NCBI RefSeq assembly: GCF_016858305.2 | Contig: NZ_CP074436.1 | Coordinates: 4,112,001 to 4,176,000, forward strand | Reading direction: 5' to 3' | DNA from: Polaribacter sp. Q13 | Lineage (GTDB): Bacteria; Bacteroidota; Bacteroidia; Flavobacteriales; Flavobacteriaceae | Length of the DNA: 64,000 bases | Part shown: piece after piece, positions 32,584-40,236 of the stretch | Numbering within the stretch: position 1 is the stretch's first letter | Layout: each line of letters opens with the position of its first letter | Position numbers and translations under genes: made by a program | The notes under the pieces: model-generated | Seen by the model: only the letters and a program-made list of their open reading frames with translations | Database searches by the model: none | What the model was told of the DNA's origin: nothing

Positions 32584-33453
32584 ATGAAACCACAAGTAGT
32601 ATCTTTTTTAATAAAATGTCCGGATCAAAAAGGATTGGTAGCAAAAATTACCAGTTTTTTTTATGAAAACGGATTCAATATTTTAAGTTCTCAGCAGTAT
32701 GTAAATTCACTTGAGAACTCCTATTTTATGAGAGTCCGTTTAGATGCAGAGGGAACGGATATCTCTAAGGAAACACTAGAAAATAATTTTTCGAAATTGG
32801 CAACACCATTAAACATGGATTGGTCTGTAAATTATTGCGATAAAAAACAAAATGTAGCCATTATGGTTTCGCACACAAGTCATAATTTATATGATTTGTT
32901 AGAACGATCTAAAGAAGGACGTTTAGATTGTAATGTAAAAATGATTATCAGTAATCATAACAAATTAAGGTATGTAGCAGATATGTTTAATGTACCTTTT
33001 TATCATTTACCAGTTACAAAAGAGACCAAAAGAGATCAAGAAGATCAAATTGTACAATTGTTAGACGCTAATGAGGTAGATTTAGTAATTATGGCAAGGT
33101 ATATGCAGATTTTATCTTCGGATTTTATTAAACATTATCCTGAGAGAATTATTAATATTCATCATTCATTTCTACCTGCTTTTCAAGGAGCAAATCCGTA
33201 TAAAAAAGCGTATGAAAGAGGTGTGAAACTAATTGGAGCAACGGCGCATTATGCAACTGTAGATTTAGATGAAGGGCCAATTATAGAGCAAGACGTAAAA
33301 CCAATAACGCATGAAAGTACACCAATAACCTTAAAAAGAATTGGTGCAGATATAGAAAAATTGGTATTGGCAAAAGCAGTAAAAAATCACTTGAATCATC
33401 AAATAATTGTTTCAGGAAATAGAGCTATTGTTTTTCCGGAGGCAGGAGAATAA
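32584..33453 (+). CDS. purU: formyltetrahydrofolate deformylase
   Basis: 289 residues. An N-terminal ACT domain (FLIKCPDQKGLVAKITSFF) senses small molecules. The C-terminal formyl-transferase fold has VAIMVSHTSHNLYDLLERS, LVIMARYMQILSSDF and NIHHSFLPAFQGANPYKKAY with catalytic histidine, then VDLDEGPIIEQDV with the aspartate. It hydrolyses 10-formyl-THF to formate and THF, balancing one-carbon pools for purine synthesis (purL is also in the window). AATTACG arrays flank it on both sides. Confidence 0.95.
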   Translation: MKPQVVSFLIKCPDQKGLVAKITSFFYENGFNILSSQQYVNSLENSYFMRVRLDAEGTDISKETLENNFSKLATPLNMDWSVNYCDKKQNVAIMVSHTSHNLYDLLERSKEGRLDCNVKMIISNHNKLRYVADMFNVPFYHLPVTKETKRDQEDQIVQLLDANEVDLVIMARYMQILSSDFIKHYPERIINIHHSFLPAFQGANPYKKAYERGVKLIGATAHYATVDLDEGPIIEQDVKPITHESTPITLKRIGADIEKLVLAKAVKNHLNHQIIVSGNRAIVFPEAGE

Positions 33454-33458
33454 TTTTT

Positions 33459-33520
33459 AATTACGAATTATGAATTACGAATTTTGATAATTTGTAATTC
33501 ATAATTCATAAATTGTAATT
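33459..33520. repeat. AATTACG / complement heptad array
   Basis: AATTACG, AATTATG, AATTACG and AATTTTG start at 33459, 33466, 33473 and 33480. The reverse-orientation units GTAATTC, ATAATTC, ATAAATT and GTAATT start at 33494, 33501, 33508 and 33515. Both halves are exactly seven-base phased. The array starts 6 bp past the purU stop. Confidence 0.9.
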
Positions 33521-33527
33521 ATAGTTT

Positions 33528-34136
33528 ATGAAAATAATTTGTATTGGGCGCAATTACGCAAAACATATAGAAGAATTAGCAAATGAAAGACCAGAAAACC
33601 CTGTAGTTTTTTTAAAACCAGATTCTGCTATTTTACCAAGAAAAAATCCATTTTTTATTCCACCTTTTTCAGATGATGTTCATTATGAAGTTGAGGTTTT
33701 GGTGAAAATAAATAAAGTGGGTAAACATATTGATGCCAAATTTGCACATAAGTATTACGATGAAATTGGATTAGGAATCGATTTTACGGCAAGAGATGTA
33801 CAAGCAAAATGTAAAGAAAAAGGATTGCCTTGGGAAAAAGCAAAAGCTTTTGACGGAAGTGCCGTTGTTGGAGAGTTTTATCCGAAGGAAGATTTTGATT
33901 TGGAGAATTTACAGTTTCAATTGTATAAAAATGATAAACTTGTTCAAGACGGAAATACCAATGCAATGCTATGGAAAACCGATGAACTAATTTCGTATGT
34001 TTCTCAATACTTTACCATTAAAAAAGGAGATATTATTTTTACAGGTACACCAGCAGGTGTTGGTAAAGTTGTAGAAAATGATAATTTAAAAGGAGTTATT
34101 GAAGGAAAAGAAGCTTTTAATATAAGGGTAAAGTAG
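33528..34136 (+). CDS. fumarylacetoacetate hydrolase family protein
   Basis: 202 residues, the short single-domain form. MKIICIGRNYAKHIEEL opens the domain; VVFLKPDSAILP, PPFSDDVHYEVEVLVKI (metal glutamates), GLGIDFTARDVQ and IIFTGTPAGVGKV complete the signature. Relatives act as acylpyruvate hydrolases or oxaloacetate decarboxylases that need magnesium. Acylpyruvase or oxaloacetate tautomerase/decarboxylase is the likeliest activity; the exact substrate cannot be read. It is in line with purU upstream and cinA downstream. Confidence 0.88.
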   Translation: MKIICIGRNYAKHIEELANERPENPVVFLKPDSAILPRKNPFFIPPFSDDVHYEVEVLVKINKVGKHIDAKFAHKYYDEIGLGIDFTARDVQAKCKEKGLPWEKAKAFDGSAVVGEFYPKEDFDLENLQFQLYKNDKLVQDGNTNAMLWKTDELISYVSQYFTIKKGDIIFTGTPAGVGKVVENDNLKGVIEGKEAFNIRVK

Positions 34137-34137
34137 A

Positions 34138-34245
34138 AATTAACCGCAAAGTTCGCAAAGAAAACGAAAAGTGAGCAAAAGGCAAAGAAATATTTTCTTT
34201 GTGCCCTTAGCGAAATAACTCTCCGCCCTTTGCGTTTAAATAAAA
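34138..34245. repeat. CGCAAAG / CTTTGCG inverted repeat region
   Basis: CGCAAAGTTCGCAAAG begins 7 bp past the FAH-family stop and the complement CTTTGCG appears near 34223-34231, with further GCAAAG/CTTTG matches between. It fills the gap to cinA and resembles the other stop-adjacent inverted arrays, though phasing is looser. Confidence 0.65.
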
Positions 34246-34249
34246 TTAT

Positions 34250-35494
34250 ATGCAAGCAGAAATTATTACTATAGGAGATGAAATTCTCATCGGACAAATT
34301 GTAGATACCAATTCACAATTTATCGGTCAGCAATTAAATAAAATAGGAGTTTCAGTGTATCAAATAACATCTATTCAAGATGATGAGCAACACATTCTAA
34401 ACGCTCTAAAAGAAGCACAAGATAGGGTGGATATTGTTATCATAACCGGAGGCTTAGGTCCAACTAAAGATGATATTACTAAAAAAGCAATTGCGAAGTT
34501 TTTTAATGATAATAAGTTTATAGAATATCCGGAGGTAATAGCACATATAAAAGGACTATTCCAAAAAATAAATCATCCATTTAAAGAAATACAAAGATAC
34601 CAAGCACAATTGCCTTCAAAAGCAACTTTGTTAATGAATAATTTTGGTACTGCACCCGGAATGTGGTTTTATGAAAATAAGACTGTCTTTGTGTCACTTC
34701 CAGGAGTTCCGTATGAAATGAAAGGTTTAATTACCCATAAAGTTTTACCAAAAATTCAGAAGCAATTTAAATTACCCTTCATTATTCATAAAACTATTAT
34801 GACGTATGGAGCCGGAGAAAGTAGCATTGCAGAAAGAATTGAAGAATTCGAAAATAATTTACCTTCTTATATTAAGTTGGCATATTTACCCTCATTTGGT
34901 AAAGTAAGGCTGCGTTTATCCGCCAAAGGCGAGGACAAAGAAATTTTAGAAACTGAGATAAATGAGAAAGTAGCTGAAATTTACCAATTACTACCAGAAA
35001 TTATTACGGGTTTAGATGATGATAGTTCTTTAGAAAAAAGAATAGGGGAGTTGTTACAAAAGAAAAATAAAACTATTTCTACCGCAGAAAGCTTAACAGG
35101 TGGACAAATTTCTGCAAATTTAGTTTCTGTACCAGGTGCTTCTACTTATTATAAAGGTGGTTTTGTAACTTATTCTGCCGAAACAAAAATTAATTTATTA
35201 GGTGTTTCTGCAGAAACCATCAAAAAATATAGTGTAGTTAGTAAAGAAGTCGCTTTAGAAATGGCTAAAGGAGTTAAGGCTAAATTACAAACAAATTATG
35301 CAATTGCAGTAACTGGTAATGCGGGGCCAACAACAGATCTTACAGATAAAAGTGTAGGGATAGTTTACATTGCTGTTATTTCTGATGATAAAGAAATTGT
35401 AGAAGAATTTAATTTTGGCCAACCAAGAGAAAAGGTAATTAATAGAACGGTTAGTAAAGCGTTAGAAATAGTGTACAAAGAGTTAGTATTATAA
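34250..35494 (+). CDS. cinA: CinA family nicotinamide nucleotide amidohydrolase-like protein
   Basis: 414 residues with both domains. The N-terminal MoCF/COG1058 half has IITIGDEILIGQIVDTNSQF, IITGGLGPTKDDITKKAI and SLPGVPYEMKGLI. The C-terminal CinA half has ISTAESLTGGQISANLVSVP, TYYKGGFVTYSAETKI and AIAVTGNAGPT. The C-terminal half of relatives (PncC) deamidates NMN, and the N-terminal half has ADP-ribose pyrophosphatase activity, so it acts in pyridine nucleotide salvage. It is followed 41 bp later by the ThrE pair. Confidence 0.92.
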   Translation: MQAEIITIGDEILIGQIVDTNSQFIGQQLNKIGVSVYQITSIQDDEQHILNALKEAQDRVDIVIITGGLGPTKDDITKKAIAKFFNDNKFIEYPEVIAHIKGLFQKINHPFKEIQRYQAQLPSKATLLMNNFGTAPGMWFYENKTVFVSLPGVPYEMKGLITHKVLPKIQKQFKLPFIIHKTIMTYGAGESSIAERIEEFENNLPSYIKLAYLPSFGKVRLRLSAKGEDKEILETEINEKVAEIYQLLPEIITGLDDDSSLEKRIGELLQKKNKTISTAESLTGGQISANLVSVPGASTYYKGGFVTYSAETKINLLGVSAETIKKYSVVSKEVALEMAKGVKAKLQTNYAIAVTGNAGPTTDLTDKSVGIVYIAVISDDKEIVEEFNFGQPREKVINRTVSKALEIVYKELVL

Positions 35495-35535
35495 ATCTTT
35501 TAAGTCTTCTAATGTTTGGAAGGAAATAACATAAA

Positions 35536-36297
35536 ATGAAAGATAAAGAAATTATAGAAACTTCTAATAGTCTTTTAGAAGTAGGTAGTTTGTTAATGGA
35601 GTCTGGAGCAAGTACCCATAGAATTAGGTTGACTATAGAACGTTTAGGAGCTGGTTTAGGGTATAGTTGCGAAACATTAATAACCCATAAAACGGTATTT
35701 TTATTACTAAGAAATAACACAACAGACGAACTTTATAATAGTTTTAAAAAAACACCTCCGCACAGTGTAAATTTTACTCTAGTATCAGAAATAAGTAAAT
35801 TAAGTTGGAAAGTTGTAGAAGGTAAATTATTATTAAAACAATTACAAAATGAGATTGTTAGAATAAAAAACATTCCTCGTTACTCATTTATATCGGTTTT
35901 AATCTTTGTAAGTTTTGCAGATGCAGGGTTCTGTAGATTATTTGGAGGGATGTATTTAGATATGCTTATTGCTTTTGTAGCTACATTTTTTGGTTTTATT
36001 GTAAGGCATTATTCGGCAAAAATAAAATTTAATGTTTATTTAAGTATTGCTTTTGCTGCATTAACAGCCAGTTTAATTGCTGGTGGAAGTACTTTTTTAA
36101 ATGATAGTAGCACAAATCATTTGGCTTTTGCTACCTCTGTTTTATTTCTAATTCCTGGCGTACCTTTAATCAATTCATTTTCTGATTTAATGGATGGTTA
36201 TACCATGAACGGAATTGTTAGAGGTACTCATGCCATGCTAATTGCACTATTTATTTCATTAGGCATGTTTGTTGCCATGTTAATTTATAATTTTTAA
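35536..36297 (+). CDS. threonine/serine exporter family protein, N-terminal (DUF1212) subunit
   Basis: 253 residues. The cytosolic start ETSNSLLEVGSLLMESGAST, HRIRLTIERLGAGLGY and ETLITHKTVFLLL is the DUF1212 signature of ThrE. About five membrane helices follow from residue 115 (SFISVLIFVSFADAG, VATFFGFIVRHYSAKI, LFLIPGVPLINSF). In Corynebacterium the single-chain ThrE exports threonine and serine. Here the second half is a separate gene 2 bp downstream, so the transporter is a two-subunit form. A fused ThrE also exists at 58697-59905. Confidence 0.9.
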   Translation: MKDKEIIETSNSLLEVGSLLMESGASTHRIRLTIERLGAGLGYSCETLITHKTVFLLLRNNTTDELYNSFKKTPPHSVNFTLVSEISKLSWKVVEGKLLLKQLQNEIVRIKNIPRYSFISVLIFVSFADAGFCRLFGGMYLDMLIAFVATFFGFIVRHYSAKIKFNVYLSIAFAALTASLIAGGSTFLNDSSTNHLAFATSVLFLIPGVPLINSFSDLMDGYTMNGIVRGTHAMLIALFISLGMFVAMLIYNF

Positions 36298-36299
36298 AG

Positions 36300-36779
36300 A
36301 TGAAAATTTTCCACTTTTTAGAAATGGCAGTTTGGTTGGCTGTTGCTTCTGTAGGTTTTGCTAAATTATTTAATGTACCTAAAAAAGCATTAATTATGGC
36401 AGCTGTGTTAGCAGCTATTGGCGGTACTTGTAAGTTAATTTTAATTCACTTTGGGGTACATATAACGCTAGCATCATTAGTAGGGGCTATTGTTGTTGGG
36501 TTTTTAAGTATTCCAGCGGCACATAAACAACATGTGCCACCTCTAATTTTATCTATTCCGGCAGTTATACCTATGATTCCAGGGGCTTTTGCGTATGAGG
36601 CTATGTTAGGTTTTTTTAAGCTTACAACAGAGTTAGATGCAAAAACATATCAAATTATATTAAATCATACTATAAATGATGGCTTAAAAGCTATTTTTAT
36701 TATTTTTTCTCTAACGGCAGGCGTTTCTTTTCCCATGTTAATTAGCCGTAAAGAGTCTGCAAAAAACATACATTTTTAA
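36300..36779 (+). CDS. threonine/serine exporter family protein, C-terminal (DUF3815) subunit
   Basis: 159 residues with four or five membrane helices. MKIFHFLEMAVWLAVASVGF, PKKALIMAAVLAAIGGTCKL, ASLVGAIVVGFLSIPAAHK and PPLILSIPAVIPMIPGAFAY fit the C-terminal DUF3815/ThrE half. The stop-to-start spacing of 2 bp with the DUF1212 gene indicates a coupled pair forming one transporter in the inner membrane. Substrate is inferred from family only. Confidence 0.88.
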   Translation: MKIFHFLEMAVWLAVASVGFAKLFNVPKKALIMAAVLAAIGGTCKLILIHFGVHITLASLVGAIVVGFLSIPAAHKQHVPPLILSIPAVIPMIPGAFAYEAMLGFFKLTTELDAKTYQIILNHTINDGLKAIFIIFSLTAGVSFPMLISRKESAKNIHF

Positions 36780-36816
36780 GCAATTGAAATTATTTGATAA
36801 ATAATAGTAAAATAGT

Positions 36817-36848
36817 TTTGTTCAGAATTAGAATTATCTGTATATTTG
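36817..36848 (+). promoter_or_regulatory. promoter of rpmB-rpmG-DUF4295
   Basis: TTTG at 36817-36820, 20 bp, then TATATTTG at 36841-36848, an excellent Bacteroidota promoter. The expected transcription start near 36855 leaves a leader of about 34 bases before rpmB. Confidence 0.85.
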
Positions 36849-36888
36849 CACCTCGTTTAGAGATAACACTATAAATACTGTCGAAAAG

Positions 36889-37128
36889 ATGTCTAGAGTT
36901 TGTGAATTAACAGGTAAAAAAGCAATGGTTGGGAACAATGTATCTCACGCTTTAAATAGAACTAAGAGAAAGTTTGACGCTAATCTAATGACCAAGCGTT
37001 TTTATATCCCAGAAGAAGATAAATGGATAACATTAAAAGTATCTGCTTCTGCATTAAAAAATATTAACAAGAAAGGAATTTCTACAGTTATAAAAGAAGC
37101 GAGAGCTAACGGATTTTTAACTAAATAA
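36889..37128 (+). CDS. rpmB: 50S ribosomal protein L28
   Basis: 79 residues. MSRVCELTGKKAMVGNNVSH and ALNRTKRKFDANLMTKRFYI, with VSASALKNINKKGISTVIKE at the end, are L28 throughout. There are no zinc-binding CxxC pairs, so this is the zinc-free type. It is the first gene of a three-gene operon with L33 (27 bp downstream) and DUF4295, behind a strong promoter. Confidence 0.97.
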   Translation: MSRVCELTGKKAMVGNNVSHALNRTKRKFDANLMTKRFYIPEEDKWITLKVSASALKNINKKGISTVIKEARANGFLTK

Positions 37129-37155
37129 GCTTAAGCGATTTAAAATTTTATACAG

Positions 37156-37338
37156 ATGGCAAAAAAAGGAAACAGAGTTCAGGTAATTTTAGAATGCACA
37201 GAGCATAAAGCTTCTGGTAAAGCAGGTACTTCTAGATACATTACAACAAAGAACAAAAAGAACACTCCAGATAGAATGGAAATTAAAAAATTCAATCCTA
37301 TCTTAAAGAAAATGACTGTTCACAAAGAAATTAAATAA
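37156..37338 (+). CDS. rpmG: 50S ribosomal protein L33
   Basis: 60 residues. [40 protein letters not shown] and [13 protein letters not shown] are the L33 sequence. Only one cysteine is present, so it is the zinc-free paralog type. It sits between L28 and the DUF4295 gene in the order usual for Bacteroidota. Confidence 0.97.
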   Translation: MAKKGNRVQVILECTEHKASGKAGTSRYITTKNKKNTPDRMEIKKFNPILKKMTVHKEIK

Positions 37339-37390
37339 TTAAACTATCTAGAACTCAGAATAGAGCACATAGATTTAAAAAACTTAGACA

Positions 37391-37543
37391 ATGGCAAAAA
37401 AAACAGTAGCATCGTTACAAACATCTTCAAAAAGATTAAGTAAAGCTATCAAAATGGTAAAATCTCCAAAATCTGGAGCGTATACTTTCGTAGAAGCAAT
37501 TATGGATCCATCAAAAGTAGATGCATTTTTAGCAAAAAAGTAA
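37391..37543 (+). CDS. DUF4295 small basic protein
   Basis: 50 residues: MAKKTVASLQTSSKRLSKAI, then a VKSPKSGAYTFVEAIM core and an FLAKK end. This lysine-rich family is found next to L33 across Bacteroidota and is thought to be ribosome-associated, which fits its charge and its operon. It starts 52 bp after rpmG and is followed by a strong terminator. Confidence 0.9.
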   Translation: MAKKTVASLQTSSKRLSKAIKMVKSPKSGAYTFVEAIMDPSKVDAFLAKK

Positions 37544-37564
37544 TATTTACTATATAAAATATAT

Positions 37565-37599
37565 AAAACTACTTTCTAATTTAGAAAGTAGTTTTTTTT
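37565..37599 (+). terminator. intrinsic terminator of the L28-L33-DUF4295 operon
   Basis: A perfect 15-bp stem (37565-37579 with 37581-37595) has a core of ACTACTTTCTAA and complement, followed by T residues to 37599. It lies 22 bp past the DUF4295 stop. Confidence 0.93.
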
Positions 37600-37622
37600 G
37601 CGTCTTATAATTCCGTATTTTT

Positions 37623-37776
37623 GGGCGTTACCTAAAAAGGTCGCGCTTTACATTGTATCTTTTCTTATGCTGTTATAGTTAAGATAATTTTGTGTTTTAA
37701 TGAAAACCTTTTACTAATAAGTAAATAAGTTGCTTTTTAAGAGAAAAGGATGCCATTTCAATCGCTAACGCAAGCT
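37623..37776 (-). repeat. TTGCGTTAGsGATTGAA...CGCCC family, copy C
   Basis: On the minus strand it begins AAGCTTGCGTTAGCGATTGA, continues TGGCATCCTTTT and ends TAAAGCGCGACC with GGTAACGCCC. The middle is a degenerate AT-rich stretch. It occupies half of the 310-bp gap before ftsY. Confidence 0.8.
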
Positions 37777-37853
37777 TATTTAGTGACAATTTGACCAAAC
37801 CCAATAAATGGCACGTTTTTTAACGTATTGCTATTATAGTATAAAAGATAAAA

Positions 37854-38828
37854 ATGAGTTTTTTTAAAAAAATATTTTCAAAAGAAAAAAAAGAAACCTT
37901 AGACAAGGGGTTAGAAAAGTCTAAAGAAAGTTTCTTTGGTAAATTAACAAAAGCAGTTGCGGGTAAATCTAAAGTAGATGACGCGGTTTTAGATAACTTA
38001 GAAGAAATTTTAGTAGCTTCAGATGTTGGTGTAGATACAACTCTTAAGGTTATTGAAAGAATAGAAGCTAGAGTTGCCAAAGACAAATATGTTGGTACAG
38101 ATGAGTTAAATAGAATTCTGCGCGAAGAAATTGCAGGCTTACTTTCTGAAACCAATGTAGGTAACGAAACCGAATTTGTAATTCCGGAAATACCTAAAGA
38201 TAAAGACGGTAATAAAATGCCTTATGTCTTAATGGTAGTTGGTGTAAATGGAGTTGGTAAAACAACTACTATTGGTAAGTTAGCAGCACAATTTAAAAAA
38301 CAAGGATTAAAAGTTGTTTTAGGAGCAGCCGATACTTTTAGAGCAGCAGCCATAGACCAATTACAAGTTTGGGCAGACAGAACAGATGTACCAATTGTAC
38401 GTCAAGAAATGGGATCTGATCCTGCTTCTGTTGCTTTTGATACCTTAAAATCTGCAGTAAATCAAGAGGCAGATGTTGTAATTATAGACACTGCAGGTCG
38501 TTTACATAATAAGGTTAATTTAATGAATGAGTTAACGAAGATAAAACGTGTAATGCAAAAAGTGGTTGACAATTCTCCACATGATGTATTATTAGTTTTA
38601 GATGGTTCTACAGGTCAGAATGCCTTTGAGCAAGCTAAACAATTTACTTTGGCTACAGAAGTTACTTCTTTAGCAGTTACTAAATTAGATGGTACAGCAA
38701 AAGGTGGTGTTGTTATTGGTATTTCAGATCAATTTAAAATACCTGTAAAATATATTGGAGTAGGAGAAGGAATTGATGATTTACAAGTGTTTAATAAACA
38801 TGAATTTGTAGATTCATTTTTTAAATAA
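37854..38828 (+). CDS. ftsY: signal recognition particle receptor FtsY
   Basis: 324 residues. A short lysine-rich start (MSFFKKIFSKEKKETLDKG) replaces the long acidic domain of E. coli. The N domain is helical (DNLEEILVASDVGVDTTLKV). The GTPase has GVNGVGKTTTIGKLAAQFKK (P-loop), DTFRAAAIDQLQVWA, VIIDTAGRLHNKVNLM and VTKLDGTAKGGVVIGI. It docks SRP-ribosome complexes at the inner membrane; the SRP RNA gene is at 25835. It is monocistronic, ended by the bidirectional hairpin at 38927-38957. Confidence 0.97.
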   Translation: MSFFKKIFSKEKKETLDKGLEKSKESFFGKLTKAVAGKSKVDDAVLDNLEEILVASDVGVDTTLKVIERIEARVAKDKYVGTDELNRILREEIAGLLSETNVGNETEFVIPEIPKDKDGNKMPYVLMVVGVNGVGKTTTIGKLAAQFKKQGLKVVLGAADTFRAAAIDQLQVWADRTDVPIVRQEMGSDPASVAFDTLKSAVNQEADVVIIDTAGRLHNKVNLMNELTKIKRVMQKVVDNSPHDVLLVLDGSTGQNAFEQAKQFTLATEVTSLAVTKLDGTAKGGVVIGISDQFKIPVKYIGVGEGIDDLQVFNKHEFVDSFFK

Positions 38829-38926
38829 ACCTTACTCATTAAAATAAGACATAATCTTGTGATACAGAAATAGTTTCAGTATTTCAATTTATTAGAATAT
38901 AAGAATCTGGTGTAATTTTAGATTTA

Positions 38927-38957
38927 AAAAAAGCCTCACAATTTGTGAGGCTTTTTT
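38927..38957. terminator. bidirectional terminator between ftsY and cysK
   Basis: A perfect 15-bp stem (38927-38941 with 38943-38957) has core GCCTCACAA and A/T runs on both sides, so it works for both convergent genes. Confidence 0.93.
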
Positions 38958-38978
38958 AATAATAATAATTGTATTTTT

Positions 38979-39893
38979 TTAATCTGTTAAAAGACCTTCT
39001 ACAGAAAGGTAACGTTCTCCTGTATCGTAATTCATAGTTAATATGATTTCTTCTCCTTGTAATGTTGGTAGTTGTTTTCTAACAGCAGCTAAAGAGGCTC
39101 CTGTAGAAATACCTACTAAAATTCCTTCCGTTTTTGCAATGTTTCTAACCTCTGCAAATGCTTCTTCATTTGTTATTTTAACAGCACCATCAATTATATT
39201 TCTATTGAAAGTTTCAGGAAAAAACCCTGGGCCAATTCCTTGTAATTTATGAGGTCCTGGTTCTCCTCCAGAAATAATAGCAGAGCCGCTAGGTTCTACA
39301 GCCAATACTTTTATACTTGGAAATTTTTCTTTTAAAACTTCAGCCATACCAGTAATATGTCCACCAGTTCCAACTCCTGTAATTAAGTAATCTAAACCTT
39401 CTGGAAAATCATTAACCACTTCTTGAGCAGTTGTTTCATGGTGTATTTTTGGGTTTGCTGGGTTTGTAAATTGAGATGGCATCCACGCATTTTTATTTTC
39501 TGCTACCATTTCGTTTGCCTTTGTAATAGTACCTCCCAAACCAAGTTCTTTTGGAGTAAGCACAAGATTTGCTCCATAAGCTTTCATTAATGCACGTCTT
39601 TCTATAGACATAGATTCGGGCATTACAAGGGTAAGTTTTAAGTTTTTTACCGCTGCAACCATGGCTAAACCAACACCAGTGTTACCAGAGGTTGGCTCTA
39701 TGATTTCGGTATCTTTATTAATAAGGTTTTTACTTTCAGCATCTTCAATCATTGCCAATGCAATTCTGTCTTTTATACTTCCACCTGGATTCGCTTTTTC
39801 TAGTTTCATCCAAACATTTGCGTTTGGAAATAATTTTGCCAATCTTACAACGGGTGTATTCCCAATGCCTTCTAAGATATTATTTATTTTCAT
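38979..39893 (-). CDS. cysK: O-acetylserine sulfhydrylase (cysteine synthase)
   Basis: 304 residues. PLP lysine in [16 protein letters not shown], substrate loop [16 protein letters not shown], phosphate-binding [13 protein letters not shown], and [13 protein letters not shown] with the ring-contact serine. It makes cysteine from O-acetylserine and sulfide. CysK and CysM cannot be separated with certainty; the ATG is at 39893 and length fits CysK. It converges on ftsY. Confidence 0.92.
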   Translation of the reverse strand: MKINNILEGIGNTPVVRLAKLFPNANVWMKLEKANPGGSIKDRIALAMIEDAESKNLINKDTEIIEPTSGNTGVGLAMVAAVKNLKLTLVMPESMSIERRALMKAYGANLVLTPKELGLGGTITKANEMVAENKNAWMPSQFTNPANPKIHHETTAQEVVNDFPEGLDYLITGVGTGGHITGMAEVLKEKFPSIKVLAVEPSGSAIISGGEPGPHKLQGIGPGFFPETFNRNIIDGAVKITNEEAFAEVRNIAKTEGILVGISTGASLAAVRKQLPTLQGEEIILTMNYDTGERYLSVEGLLTD

Positions 39894-40236
39894 GTGGTTA
39901 TTATATTTAGATTGTGTGATTATTTAAATGTGTTAGCTAAATTAATTTTTTATGCTGAAATAGCCTTATAAAAAATCCTAATTTAATGCTAAAATAGGAG
40001 GTTAGTTTATAATTTTAAGATTGCAGTCCTTGCGTTTTAAAACGATTTTTTTAAGGAAATTAAATTTATTTTTTATGGTTATATATGATGAGCCGTTTTT
40101 TCTTACAATTGGCTTTAAAATAATTGCATAATAAACAATTATAGTAAAATGTTTAATGAGTTTTATTATAAGAATTATCAGCATAAAAAAAGCCACACAA
40201 ACGTGAGGCTTTTAGTGTAAGAAAACAGTAAGTAAT
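39894..40236. other. gene-free gap between cysK and the first M1 peptidase gene
   Basis: 343 bases of AT-rich DNA. Apart from the terminator at 40187-40213 and the presumed cysK promoter region near 39894-39960, nothing is recognised. Short TATGCTG/ATGCTAA echoes near 39951 and 39986 are not long enough to call repeats. A 64-codon minus-strand frame here begins inside the terminator and is rejected. Confidence 0.6.
40187..40213 (-). terminator. intrinsic terminator of the first M1 peptidase gene
   Basis: AAAAGCC and GGCTTTT pair, then one mismatch and CAC/GTG, with an AAAC loop. Minus-strand reading gives a T-run after the stem. It lies about 25 bp past the peptidase stop. Confidence 0.8.

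Noticed and set aside
40002..40196. 64-codon minus-strand frame between cysK and the M1 peptidase
   Set aside because: It begins in the terminator stem, is very AT-rich, and its Ile/Lys-rich translation looks like non-coding DNA.
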